A DNA stretch of 61,899 nucleotides from Planctomycetota bacterium (GTDB lineage: Bacteria > Planctomycetota > Phycisphaerae > Phycisphaerales > SM1A02). The notes under the pieces were generated by a model. It saw nothing but the letters and a program-made list of their open reading frames with translations. It was not told the DNA's origin and did no database searches. This document shows positions 30,000 to 38,373 of the stretch, piece after piece; the first letter of the stretch is position 1, and the number at the start of each line of letters is the position of its first letter. A program made the translations under genes and the position numbers. The stretch covers positions 1-61,899 of the forward strand of contig QWPT01000014.1 of assembly GCA_003671075.1 (NCBI GenBank). The letters are read 5' to 3'.

Positions 30000-32501
30000 T
30001 CAGCGGCTCTCGGGTTCTACCTTTGGCGGCGCTAGTGCACTGGTGAGTTCCACCCGACGCTTGGTCGCGCCTGGAAGCAGCGGATACGGCTCGCCCCGTT
30101 GCCAGAACGGATGAAGATCGCGGAAGTGCGGCGAAGTGGGCATGCCCGCTTGTCCGCAGGGCGTGACCAACACGCCATCGCTCAGATGCGCGGGTGAAAT
30201 GTTCGAGCGCTCGCTGGCGCCGAAGGTCGGCGTCTGCACGCGCACGCAGGTCGGATGACCAGGCAGTTGCGCGCGCGGCATCTCGGCCAACTTGGCGGCG
30301 GGGCCGAAGGCGTCGGCGGCCGGATGGCGAATCGCGCAGATGTTCGACGCGCCACGGGTGCGAAACTGAATGGGGACGAGCGGCGCATCGGCGGATGAAG
30401 CCGGGCTCGCGCCATTTTTTGCGACCACCTTTGCGGCCGACTTTGCGGCCGCCTTCGTGTCCACATGGGGCAGACGAGTTGCCGTAGCGGCGCTCGCGAG
30501 GACTCGAGCGATGAACGCGCTCCAGCCGCCCGTCGGCGCGGGCAGAAGATGCGGCGCGCGCGACTCGAGCATGCGCAACAGCGCCTCGTCGTCGATGCCG
30601 TCGGCGGCGCCTGAACCAATGGCGCCACCCATCGCGGCGCGCACTTCACGGCGGCAGGCATCGATGATTTCCGGCGCGGCGGCATCGGTGTCGACCTGCC
30701 CGTTCCAACTGACCAGCAGCGCACGAGCGGCATGCGCGGCGTCGTTGGCGTGTGGAGAGTCTTGCGGAGGATCTTGCGCGAGACTTGGCGCAAGCGCGGG
30801 CGTCGTCGGTAACGCCGCCAGCAGCGCGTCCCGCCAGCGCACCAGTCGTGCCGAGTAGACATCAAGTTGCACCTTGTGCAGTTCGAGCTCGGTCCAATCA
30901 CTGCGCGCCGTGATCAGCGTGCGCAGGCGCGAGGCGCGATCGCCCGGGGCTTCGTTGGAGCCGAGCACGCTTGCCAGCGCGCCTTCAGGCACGATCGACA
31001 ATTGATTGGCGCTCGTGAGCACTCCTGATGCGGGGTCGACCAAAATCGGTTTCTTCTCGCTGGCGAGGACGCCGTGCCACGCGGGCGCGTCACGCCAAGA
31101 CACCGGCGTCGGCGTTGCGGCATCGCGCGCAGGAAGCGACCCCGCGATGGTCCAACCGATCCGACCATCTTTCGAAGCCACCAGCGTGTTCTGCGGCGGC
31201 CCGTGCCAGCCGCGCGCCGCTTTCAGCGCGTCGTCGAGGGTCTGCGCGGCGGCGATGTCGAAGAGCCCGACATCGAGCGCGTGAGGCTCAAAGAACACCC
31301 AATGCAGCGCGATCGGATTGCCGTTGGCCTGCTCGTCAACGATCGGCCCGTAGCGGGTGGAGCGAATGGTGAGCGCCTCGTCGCCCGGCGGAGCGCCGAT
31401 GCGGACTTCCTCAACAATGAACGGCTCGCTGCCGCCAGGTACGAGGTAGCGGTTGGGATCAGCGGGGTCGCGCTCGAGGAGCACCAAATCAGAGAGGTCG
31501 GCGGTGAGGTTGGTGAAGGCCCAAGCAATATGGCCGTTGCTTCCCTGGGCAATGAGCGGCACGCCGGGCAGCGAAAGGCCGACGAGCGTTCCGCCCGGCC
31601 ACTCAAGTGCGATGCGGTACCAGATGCCTGGGGCGCTGAGGGCGAGGTGCATGTCGTTGCCGACGATGGCGCGGCCGTCTTTGGTGCGGGTTCCCGCGAC
31701 GGCGAAGGCGTTGGAGCCAGGCGTGGTTTCGTTGGGCGGGCGAACGATGGCGGGGGTGGAAACCGTGGGATTGGAAACCGTGGGATTGGAAACCGCGGGG
31801 GTGGACACGGCGGCGCGGGTGTGGATGTCGAGGATTGCGGCGCTGGGAATCGCAAACGGAGCGGGCAGCGGCGAGCCGTCGATCGACATCGACAGCGGCC
31901 CCGCGCTGCTGCTCAGAAACGCCGCGGCTTGCGCGGGCACGCGGGCGTACAGCGCCGCGCGGGCGCGGTCGGTATCGGCGGAACTATCGAGGTAACTCGC
32001 CATTCCCAACTGCACCAGCAGCGAGTCCTCAGGCTTCCACGGCTCCGGCGTCTGGCGCAACATGCGGTACTCGAGCGGCGCGCCGCTTGCCAGTTGCGCA
32101 TTGACTCCCTCGGCGTAGCGCTCGAGCAGCGCGCGATGTCCGGGCTCGAGTTCGCCGAGCGCACGCTGCGCAATCGCGCGTAGGCCCAGCGGCCGCGTTG
32201 CGCGATCGCTGGCGATGGCTTGCGGAAAGATGCGCGCCAACTCGCCCGCGCTCTGACGGCGCGCAAGATCCATTTGCAGAAACCGCTCGCGCGCGTGCGT
32301 CCAACCTTCGGCGCGCACCGCGTCTTCGAGCGACCCCGCGTGGATGGTCGGGATGTCCACGGCATCGAAGTCGATCGAAACCGGCGCGGCAAGCTCAGGC
32401 AGTGCGGCGTTGGTGCTCGCGATCTCCAGCCGCGACTCTTCAGCGGTCGGGCATGGTGCGTTGGTCAGCGCGAGTATGGTGAAGAGGGCGGAGCAGAGCA
32501 T
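30000..32501 (-). CDS. Penicillin acylase family (Ntn-hydrolase) protein
   Basis: This 833-residue protein is exported (signal LCSALFTILALTNAPCPT) and should self-cleave into two chains. The alpha part has VDIPTIHAGSLEDAVRAEGWTHARERFLQMDLARR. The predicted autocatalytic nucleophile is Ser263 in PGSNAFAVAGTRT, and GNDMHLALSAPGIWY then PGVPLIAQGSNGHIAWAFTN follow, as in penicillin/cephalosporin/acyl-homoserine-lactone acylases. Natural substrates of such enzymes are often quorum signals or peptides; this one is unknown. An internal 15-base repeat (about 31750-31800) encodes NPTVS. ATG 32501 lies 6 bases after TACACT. Confidence 0.88.
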   Translation of the reverse strand: MLCSALFTILALTNAPCPTAEESRLEIASTNAALPELAAPVSIDFDAVDIPTIHAGSLEDAVRAEGWTHARERFLQMDLARRQSAGELARIFPQAIASDRATRPLGLRAIAQRALGELEPGHRALLERYAEGVNAQLASGAPLEYRMLRQTPEPWKPEDSLLVQLGMASYLDSSADTDRARAALYARVPAQAAAFLSSSAGPLSMSIDGSPLPAPFAIPSAAILDIHTRAAVSTPAVSNPTVSNPTVSTPAIVRPPNETTPGSNAFAVAGTRTKDGRAIVGNDMHLALSAPGIWYRIALEWPGGTLVGLSLPGVPLIAQGSNGHIAWAFTNLTADLSDLVLLERDPADPNRYLVPGGSEPFIVEEVRIGAPPGDEALTIRSTRYGPIVDEQANGNPIALHWVFFEPHALDVGLFDIAAAQTLDDALKAARGWHGPPQNTLVASKDGRIGWTIAGSLPARDAATPTPVSWRDAPAWHGVLASEKKPILVDPASGVLTSANQLSIVPEGALASVLGSNEAPGDRASRLRTLITARSDWTELELHKVQLDVYSARLVRWRDALLAALPTTPALAPSLAQDPPQDSPHANDAAHAARALLVSWNGQVDTDAAAPEIIDACRREVRAAMGGAIGSGAADGIDDEALLRMLESRAPHLLPAPTGGWSAFIARVLASAATATRLPHVDTKAAAKSAAKVVAKNGASPASSADAPLVPIQFRTRGASNICAIRHPAADAFGPAAKLAEMPRAQLPGHPTCVRVQTPTFGASERSNISPAHLSDGVLVTPCGQAGMPTSPHFRDLHPFWQRGEPYPLLPGATKRRVELTSALAPPKVEPESR

Positions 32502-32507
32502 CGCCGC

Positions 32508-32513
32508 AGTGTA
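32508..32513 (-). promoter_or_regulatory. -10 element of the penicillin-acylase gene (leaderless spacing)
   Basis: TACACT on the minus strand ends exactly 6 bases before the ATG at 32501. This decides that start over the upstream in-frame ATG at 32597 and predicts a leaderless transcript. Confidence 0.55.
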
Positions 32514-32573
32514 GGTTTCCCTACAGAATGTCGTCGCAAGCAAAGGGTTTGCGGTAGCGTGCGCTTCATCTCC

Positions 32574-33521
32574 ATGAATCGCCGCGACGCACTTCAACTC
32601 CTCGGCCTTGCCTCGATCGCCTCGCTCGCGCCCAATTCACTCGCGGCGCTCGCGTCGGCCGGGGCGCAGCAAGCCAAACCTTCGCCAACCATGAATCCAA
32701 TCTCGCTTGCCCAATGGTCGCTCCATCGGCGCTTTGGCCTTTGCAAAGCGTCAGAAATGCCGACCACCGTCGCCGATGCGATGGACTTTCCCAAGTTCGC
32801 CAAGTCCGAGTTCGGCATCTCCCGAGTGGAGTATGTGAACGCGTTCTATCGGGCGCGCATCGGCGAGAAGACTCTCGGCGCGGAGCTGAAGAAGCGTTGC
32901 GACGACCTCGGCGTGAGTAGCGTTCTGATCATGTGCGACGGTGAAGGTATTTGCGGCGCAGCTGAGGAGAAGTCGCGCGAGGAGTTCGCCGCCAATCATG
33001 AGAAGTGGCTTGCGCTTGCCAAGACGCTCGGTTGCCATTCGATTCGAGTGAACGCCATCGGCGAGGGCACTGCCGAGGAGCAGACCAAGCGTTGCGCCGA
33101 TGGCCTTACCAAATTGCTCGCGCGCGCCAAACCGTACGGGCTCGGCGTGATCGTTGAGAATCACGGCGGGCTTTCATCCGACGGCGCGTGGGTGGTTGGC
33201 GTGATGAAGGCGGTGAACGATCCGATGTGCGGAACGCTCCCTGACTTCGGCAACTGGCGCGATGGGTCGGGCGTGCTGCACGATCCCGTGCGTAATGTCG
33301 GACTGGTCACGCCATACGCCAAGGGCATGTCGGCGAAGAGTTACGACTTCAACGCCGCGGGCGACGAGACCGTTCTCGACTATCCGAAGATCATGGAGCA
33401 GGTTCGCGCGGCGAAGTACACCGGCGCCATCGGCATCGAGTACGAAGGCAAGCGCCTCGGCGAGGCCGAGGGAATCGTCGCGACCAAGAAGTTGCTTGAG
33501 CGCCTCGGCTGCGTTGCCTGA
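32574..33521 (+). CDS. Tat-exported xylose-isomerase-like TIM-barrel protein
   Basis: This 315-residue protein starts MNRRDALQLLGLASIASLAP, a twin-arginine signal. A sugar-phosphate isomerase/epimerase-like barrel follows: SLAQWSLHRRFG, SEFGISRVEYVN, LGCHSIRVNAIG, GLGVIVENHGGLSSDG, CGTLPDFGNW and TGAIGIEYEGKRLGE. The Glu in VENHGG and the Asp in PDFGNW fit the metal-binding positions of this fold. Planctomycetes have many such secreted copies. The substrate is unknown, probably a sugar or inositol derivative. A GTG at 32559 in frame is a weaker alternative start. Confidence 0.85.
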   Translation: MNRRDALQLLGLASIASLAPNSLAALASAGAQQAKPSPTMNPISLAQWSLHRRFGLCKASEMPTTVADAMDFPKFAKSEFGISRVEYVNAFYRARIGEKTLGAELKKRCDDLGVSSVLIMCDGEGICGAAEEKSREEFAANHEKWLALAKTLGCHSIRVNAIGEGTAEEQTKRCADGLTKLLARAKPYGLGVIVENHGGLSSDGAWVVGVMKAVNDPMCGTLPDFGNWRDGSGVLHDPVRNVGLVTPYAKGMSAKSYDFNAAGDETVLDYPKIMEQVRAAKYTGAIGIEYEGKRLGEAEGIVATKKLLERLGCVA

Positions 33522-33529
33522 TCGGCGTT

Positions 33530-34003
33530 TCAGCACTCGCGCGCGTTGATGGCGGGGTCGAAGCCGTGCTCCGCCAATTCAAAGCGAGAGAATTCGAACG
33601 CGGGGCAAACCGTGCATCCGATCAGCGTCCACGGTCCGAGCGATCGGGCGCGCTGCCACGAATTGGGCGGAACTTCGATTTGCGGACGCTCACCGTCGAA
33701 GATCGACCCTCCGAGGATGAACTTTCCCAGTGGGCGATCGGGCGGTGCGATCGACAGTTCGAGCGGCGATCCGGCGTAGAAATGCCAGTGCTCGGTCGCG
33801 TCGATGCGATGCCAGCGATTCACGACATTTCCAGGCAACAGAAAGTAGACCGCCGTGCCCCGGCCTCGACTTGCGTCCGCAGTGGGGTCGCGCCAAGTTT
33901 CTCGGTAGAAGCCGCCTTCGATGTGTGGTTTGAGGTCAAGGAGTCGAACGACATCCTCCGCCGATTCGGCTCGCGGAGGAAGGGGAATGCTGTGTGAAGC
34001 CAT
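33530..34003 (-). CDS. Cupin (DUF985 family) protein
   Basis: This 157-residue single-domain cupin has the DUF985 pattern: VVRLLDLKPHIEGGFYRETWRD, AVYFLLPGNVVNRWHRIDATEHWHFYAGSPLEL and the late VPPNSWQRARSLGPWTLIGCTVCPAFEFSRFEL. The metal-ligand-like His and Glu residues lie in HRIDATEHWHFY. It probably binds a metal and a small sugar-like ligand, but the function is unproven. The start lies 6 bases after a minus-strand TAGGTT -10. It is divergent from tdh. Confidence 0.88.
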   Translation of the reverse strand: MASHSIPLPPRAESAEDVVRLLDLKPHIEGGFYRETWRDPTADASRGRGTAVYFLLPGNVVNRWHRIDATEHWHFYAGSPLELSIAPPDRPLGKFILGGSIFDGERPQIEVPPNSWQRARSLGPWTLIGCTVCPAFEFSRFELAEHGFDPAINAREC

Positions 34004-34009
34004 GCGCGC

Positions 34010-34019
34010 AACCTATACT
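34010..34019. promoter_or_regulatory. Overlapping divergent -10 elements, cupin / tdh
   Basis: TAGGTT (minus strand, 34010-34015) ends 6 bases before the cupin ATG. TATACT (plus strand, 34014-34019) drives tdh with a leader of about 55 bases. The two hexamers share two bases, so polymerase cannot occupy both at once. Confidence 0.5.
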
Positions 34020-34078
34020 CTGCGTTCCTGAATTGCATCCCTGATTTCGAACTTTGAAGCCGAACGAACGCACGCACT

Positions 34079-35152
34079 ATGAGCCACGCAACGATGACAG
34101 AGCCGAAGTCGAGTCCGTCCACCTCCTCCGAGACCGGCGCCATTCTCGTGACCGGAGCTGGTGGCGAGATGGGTCACGCGTTGCTTGCAGCCCTCGCGGC
34201 CCGATTTGGCGGTCGTCGCGAAATCATCGCAATGGATGTGCGCGAACTACCGAAGGAGCGCGCGGTGCATGCGACCGACGCCTACGCGTGCGATGTTGCC
34301 GATAGCGCCGCGATCGATGATCTCGGCGTCAAGCACGACATTTCGGAAATCTGGCATCTCGCGGCGCTGCTGTCAACGCGCGGAGAGAAGAATCCCGAGC
34401 TCGCGCTCAAGGTCAATGTGATGGGCAGCGCGAACCTTCTCAAGCTCGCCGCTGACTGCGCCGCCCGTCGTGGCAGCTCGGTGAAGTTCATGTTCCCTTC
34501 GACGATCGCCGTGTATGGCGTACCGACCCTTGCGCTCAAGCGCGCGGCGGGAAGCGTGACCGAGGATGAGTGCCTCGAACCGATCACGATGTACGGAGTC
34601 AACAAGCATGCCGTCGAGGAGATGGGCCGCTACTACGCGCGTCACTACCGATTGCTCGCGGCCGATCGCCTCGACTGCGCGGTCGACTTCCGCTCGATCC
34701 GCTTTCCCGGGATCATCTCTGCCGACACCGTTCCCACCGGCGGAACCAGCGACTACGGACCAGAAATGCTGCACGCCGCCGCGCAAGGCAAGCCCTACGC
34801 CTGCTTCGTGCGCCCCGATGCGCGCATTCCATTCATGACCATGCCCGACGCGGTGCGCTCGCTCATCGAACTCTCCGAGGTTGCGCGCGCGCAGCTTTCC
34901 CGCATCGTTTACAACGCCAGCGCGTTTGCGCCGAGCGCCGAGGAAATCGCCGCCAAGGTGCGCGAGTTCTTCCCCAAGGCCGAGATCACCTACGCGCCCA
35001 CGCTCGAGCGCCAGCGCATCATCGACAGTTGGCCGGAGAATTGCGACGACTCCGCCGCTCGCCGCGACTGGGGTTGGAAGCCGAAGCACGACTTCGACCG
35101 CGCGTTCGCTGAGTACATCATTCCGAAGATCAAGGCGCGCTATGGCTGCTGA
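34079..35152 (+). CDS. tdh: L-threonine 3-dehydrogenase, SDR/epimerase type
   Basis: This 357-residue NAD-dependent enzyme oxidises L-threonine to 2-amino-3-oxobutanoate. The Rossmann loop is VTGAGGEMGHALL (about residues 24-36). The catalytic YxxxK is in YGVNKHAVEEMG. The diagnostic block is SIRFPGIISADTVPTGGTSDYGPEMLHAA followed by PFMTMPDAVRSLIEL, as in the short-chain type rather than the zinc type. kbl, two genes downstream, catalyses the next step, which strongly supports the call. Its stop shares a base with the next ATG (TGATG). Confidence 0.9.
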   Translation: MSHATMTEPKSSPSTSSETGAILVTGAGGEMGHALLAALAARFGGRREIIAMDVRELPKERAVHATDAYACDVADSAAIDDLGVKHDISEIWHLAALLSTRGEKNPELALKVNVMGSANLLKLAADCAARRGSSVKFMFPSTIAVYGVPTLALKRAAGSVTEDECLEPITMYGVNKHAVEEMGRYYARHYRLLAADRLDCAVDFRSIRFPGIISADTVPTGGTSDYGPEMLHAAAQGKPYACFVRPDARIPFMTMPDAVRSLIELSEVARAQLSRIVYNASAFAPSAEEIAAKVREFFPKAEITYAPTLERQRIIDSWPENCDDSAARRDWGWKPKHDFDRAFAEYIIPKIKARYGC

Positions 35153-36507
35153 TGCACGGCGGTGGGGCTGACATGCCCAACGCGCCTGCTCTGTCGGCGG
35201 CGTTGATTTCGGTCATAAGCGGTTGTATCGGCATCGCGTGCAGTTACGCCTCGATGCGTGCCGCCCGCGTGCGTCGCTCGCTTCTTGACACGCCAACATC
35301 CAAGGCCCAAGGCGTGTTCATCGGCGATGTTGAGGTGAAGGGCACCGCCGAGTTGCAGAAGCCGCTGAGGAGCTTTCTGACCGAGAGCGCGTGCGTGTAC
35401 TACACATGGTCGGTCGCGGAGCACTGGAGCCGCATCGTCGTTGAGACCTATCGCGACGAGAAGGGCAACAGCCGCACCCGCACCCGCACCGAGGCCGGCA
35501 CCACCACCATCGCCAGCGGCGGCGAGATGACGCCGTTCTTCGTGAAGGACGACACGGGCTTCGTGCTCGTTCGTCCCGACGGCGCGCGCCTCGAGCCTTC
35601 CACGACGCTTTCGACATCTTGCGGCGCCGACCATCCGCTTTATTACGTCAAAGGCCCTGCAAACGCGGTGGTCGACTCGACCCATGTGCGCACTTTCAGC
35701 GAGACCGCCATCGGGCTGCATCAAGAGGTCTTTGTGGTTGGCCGCGCCCGCGAGCGCGCGGACACCGTGGCGGCGGAGATCGCCTTCGACCCCGATGCGC
35801 GGCTGTTCATCGTCTCGGTGCGCGACGAAGCATCGATCGGCGGCGGCTACCGCGTGGCTGCGTGGGTGTGGAGCATCTTCGGCCTCTTGATCTCGGTGGC
35901 TGGCTTCACGCTCTACGCAAGTGGCGTGAACCTCACGCAGACGCAGACGGTGTTTGGCTACGCGATGAGCGTGGCGGCGTACTTCATCGGCCTGGCGCTG
36001 GTGTGGTCGTGGATGACCTTGAACACGTTGCTGGTTCTGCGCGAGCGCGTGCGCCGCGCGTGGTCGAACATTGATGTTCAGCTGCGCCGCCGCCATGATT
36101 TGCTTCCAAATCTGGTCGAAGTGGTCAAGGGCATCCGCGGCCACGAGGCGGAAACCCAGCGCGTGATCGCGTTTCTGCGTAGCCAGTCTGGAGTGTCGCC
36201 CGAGATGGCGCGGGGGTCGCAGGCGCGAGTCGTTGGCGTTGCGCCGCTGATCTTTGCGCTGGCTGAGAGTTATCCCGCGCTCAAGGCGCAGTCAAACTTT
36301 CTCGCGCTTCAGGTTGAGTTGTCGCAGACCGAGTCGCGCATCGCTCTCGCGCGCAGCTATTACAACGCGATCGCCACCGCGTACAACGCGCGCATCGTGG
36401 TGATGCCCGTGAACGGGCTCGCTGCGATCGGCGGTCTGCGCGCGGCGCCGTTTTTCGAGGCGACCAACCTCGAGCGCGAGGTTGAGCGCATAAGTTTCGC
36501 GCAGTAG
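35152..36507 (+). CDS. GIDE-domain and LemA-family fusion membrane protein
   Basis: This 451-residue protein has an N-terminal membrane helix (SAALISVISGCIGIACSYASM). A domain like that of E3 ligase MUL1/GIDE follows (QGVFIGDVEVKGTAELQKPLRSFLTESACVYYTWSVAEHWSR). Two membrane helices lie near residues 235-290, and a LemA domain ends it (ERVRRAWSNIDVQLRRRHDLLPNLVEVVKG...). LemA proteins are membrane-associated helical proteins of unclear role. It lies between tdh and kbl with a 1-base overlap to tdh, though a threonine role is doubtful. An ATG at 35173 is an alternative start. Confidence 0.85.
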   Translation: MHGGGADMPNAPALSAALISVISGCIGIACSYASMRAARVRRSLLDTPTSKAQGVFIGDVEVKGTAELQKPLRSFLTESACVYYTWSVAEHWSRIVVETYRDEKGNSRTRTRTEAGTTTIASGGEMTPFFVKDDTGFVLVRPDGARLEPSTTLSTSCGADHPLYYVKGPANAVVDSTHVRTFSETAIGLHQEVFVVGRARERADTVAAEIAFDPDARLFIVSVRDEASIGGGYRVAAWVWSIFGLLISVAGFTLYASGVNLTQTQTVFGYAMSVAAYFIGLALVWSWMTLNTLLVLRERVRRAWSNIDVQLRRRHDLLPNLVEVVKGIRGHEAETQRVIAFLRSQSGVSPEMARGSQARVVGVAPLIFALAESYPALKAQSNFLALQVELSQTESRIALARSYYNAIATAYNARIVVMPVNGLAAIGGLRAAPFFEATNLEREVERISFAQ

Positions 36508-36535
36508 CCGTGTTTATGGAGGTCGCGTCCTTCGG

Positions 36536-36541
36536 TAGTAT
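36536..36541 (+). promoter_or_regulatory. -10 element TAGTAT of kbl (leaderless spacing)
   Basis: TAGTAT ends exactly 6 bases before the kbl ATG at 36548. No Shine-Dalgarno fits between them, so kbl may be translated from a leaderless mRNA as well as from read-through. Confidence 0.55.
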
Positions 36542-36547
36542 CTCCGC

Positions 36548-37786
36548 ATGACCACCCAGATGCCCACGACGCTTGCAGCACCGACCTTTCCCTCGCGCAC
36601 CCAGCAGATTCTCGACACGCTGCGCCAGAACGGTCAGTTGAAGCACTTGCAGACCATCGAGGGGCCGATGGACGCAACCGTTCGGATCAAGGGCTACGGC
36701 GAGGTCGCCTGCTTCTGCTCGAACAACTATCTCGGCCTCGCCAATCATCCTGAGGTCGTCGAAGCCGGCATCGCCGGGCTTCGTCGCTACGGCGCGGGCA
36801 CAGCGAGCGTCCGCTTTATCTGCGGAACCTTCGAGTGCCACCAGACCCTCGAGGCGCGCATCGCCGAGTTCTACGGCGTCGAGGCGTCGTACACCTTCAC
36901 CAGCTGCTGGAACGCCAACGAGGCGATCTTTCCCACCCTCTGCGAACCGGGCGACATCATCATTTCTGATGAGCTCAACCATGCTTCGATCATCGATGGC
37001 ATTCGACTTGCCGCGGTGATTAAGAAGGGCTTGCTTAAGACGGTTTATCGCCACAACAACATCGATTCGCTGCGCACTAAGTTGGTTGAGGCGCGCGCCA
37101 ATCCCGAGATGACGGGAACCATCTGGGTCGTTACCGACGGCGTCTTCTCGATGGAGGGCGACATTGCCGACCTTCCTGCGATGCGCAAGCTCTGCGACAG
37201 CTTCGGCGCTTATCTCGTCGTCGATGATTCGCACGGTACTGGCGTGATGGGTCGGACTGGTCGCGGCACTCATGAGCATCAGGGGCTCGCGGGTACGCAG
37301 ATCGACTACATCACCGGCACGCTGGGGAAGGCGCTCGGCGGTGGCGCGGGCGGCTACATCGCCGGCTCGCGGCGTGCGATCGATCTTCTGCTGCAACGCG
37401 GACGCCCGACCCTGTTCTCCAACGCGCTTCCTTGCACCATCGCCTGCAGCGCCGAGAAGGCCATCGAGGTGCTCATGCGCGAGCCTCAGCGGGTGGCCAA
37501 GTTGCGCGCCAATGTCGACGCCGCCCGCGCGGGCATCCGCGAGTCCGGCTTCGAGGTGCTTGAAAGCCCGACGGCGATTTGCCCGATTATCGTGCACGAC
37601 ACTGCCAAGGCGATCGCGATGTCCAAGCGGCTGCTCGAACTAGGCGTGTTTGCTATCGGCTTTGGGTTCCCCGTGGTTGCCGAAGGTCACGCGCGGCTGC
37701 GGGTACAGATCTCTGCAGCTCACGAGGCAAATCACATCAAGCAGCTGGTGGACGGCCTCAAAATTCTGCGCGGCGAGTTCGCTTAA
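36548..37786 (+). CDS. kbl: 2-amino-3-ketobutyrate CoA ligase (glycine C-acetyltransferase)
   Basis: This 412-residue PLP enzyme splits 2-amino-3-oxobutanoate with CoA into glycine and acetyl-CoA, completing threonine breakdown started by Tdh. Family blocks are FCSNNYLGLANHPEV, GAGTASVRFICGTFECHQTLEARIAEF, DELNHASIIDGIRL, VVDDSHGTGVMGRTGRGTHEH and the PLP lysine Lys261 in ITGTLGKALGGGAGGYIAG. The length is slightly above the usual 398 because of an N-terminal extension. The start is set by the 6-base -10 spacing. Confidence 0.95.
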   Translation: MTTQMPTTLAAPTFPSRTQQILDTLRQNGQLKHLQTIEGPMDATVRIKGYGEVACFCSNNYLGLANHPEVVEAGIAGLRRYGAGTASVRFICGTFECHQTLEARIAEFYGVEASYTFTSCWNANEAIFPTLCEPGDIIISDELNHASIIDGIRLAAVIKKGLLKTVYRHNNIDSLRTKLVEARANPEMTGTIWVVTDGVFSMEGDIADLPAMRKLCDSFGAYLVVDDSHGTGVMGRTGRGTHEHQGLAGTQIDYITGTLGKALGGGAGGYIAGSRRAIDLLLQRGRPTLFSNALPCTIACSAEKAIEVLMREPQRVAKLRANVDAARAGIRESGFEVLESPTAICPIIVHDTAKAIAMSKRLLELGVFAIGFGFPVVAEGHARLRVQISAAHEANHIKQLVDGLKILRGEFA

Positions 37787-38113
37787 GTCCAGCAAGAGCG
37801 ATAATTTAGATCGCTGCTTGCCCGCGGCGCCCCACAAAAATTTTTGCCGCAGGTCTGAACACCGTATGACAACGCAGATTTGTTTTACGCGTTTGCGGCG
37901 GTAGGTTCATCGCGTTCGACAGAAGTGTCACCCGCACTCCCGCTGGTCCCTCGGTTGAGAGTGCAGATCATGCTTTTCTTTACTTGTTCCGCCAAGGCCT
38001 GATCACGGGCTGATGGCGTAACGCGGCGGTTGGATGGCTTCGACCCCATAGACGGCGCCTGCGCGCCTGAATGTTGTATCGCTGGTCTTCGACCTGCGTA
38101 CCAAATCTTGTTT
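37787..38113. other. Gene-free region after kbl, AT-richer than its surroundings
   Basis: No convincing coding frame is present. An imperfect hairpin at 37791-37820 (gcaagagcgat / atcgctgcttgc) may end kbl but lacks a T-run, and a palindrome aaaaattttt lies near 37834. The region ends in a strong terminator (38114-38159), so it could be a long 3-prime UTR or contain a small RNA. I recognise no known RNA family. Confidence 0.4.
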
Positions 38114-38159
38114 GCCGCGCCACCCGAGCGAAATCGGTTGGCGCGGCATTCTTGTTTTT
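38114..38159 (+). terminator. Strong intrinsic terminator
   Basis: gccgcgcca (38114-38122) pairs with tggcgcggc (38139-38147), extended by CCGA/TCGG around the loop. ATTCTTGTTTTT follows. It closes the gene-free region downstream of kbl. Confidence 0.8.
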
Positions 38160-38286
38160 GGCATGGCACATACGAGCGATAACTCGCGCCAAAAAATCTG
38201 TTGTAAACCCATTAAATAAATGGAGTTAAAACTTTCGACCAATTGCAGTTCCTGCGCGCAAAGCCTAAAGCACTTTTGTCTATTCA

Positions 38287-38364
38287 CTGGACACGATCCC
38301 GCTCCCATGAGGTGCGGGTGAGTAAGTCGTCCAGTTTCGGTTCGAGGGTTCGTCACCCTCCGGA
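38287..38364 (+). promoter_or_regulatory. Structured 5-prime leader of the PEP-CTERM-like gene
   Basis: Two nested helices are visible: actgga/tccagt as the outer stem and CCCGC/GCGGG inside it. A third hairpin, gagggt-tcgtc-accctc, sits immediately before the Shine-Dalgarno GGAG. ATG 38374 follows 9 bases after the GGAG. It does not match a riboswitch class I know. The hairpin next to the ribosome-binding site could control translation. Confidence 0.45.
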
Positions 38365-38373
38365 GACAAACAT

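Noticed and set aside
37885-38192. Minus-strand frames of 70-138 codons in the gap after kbl
   Set aside because: No start signals, no motifs, mixed composition, and a terminator hairpin lies inside them.
38200-38373. Cyclic di-GMP (GEMM) riboswitch
   Set aside because: GCAAAGCCTAA near 38260 resembles one GEMM segment, but the partner GGxCAAACC...GAAA helix is missing.
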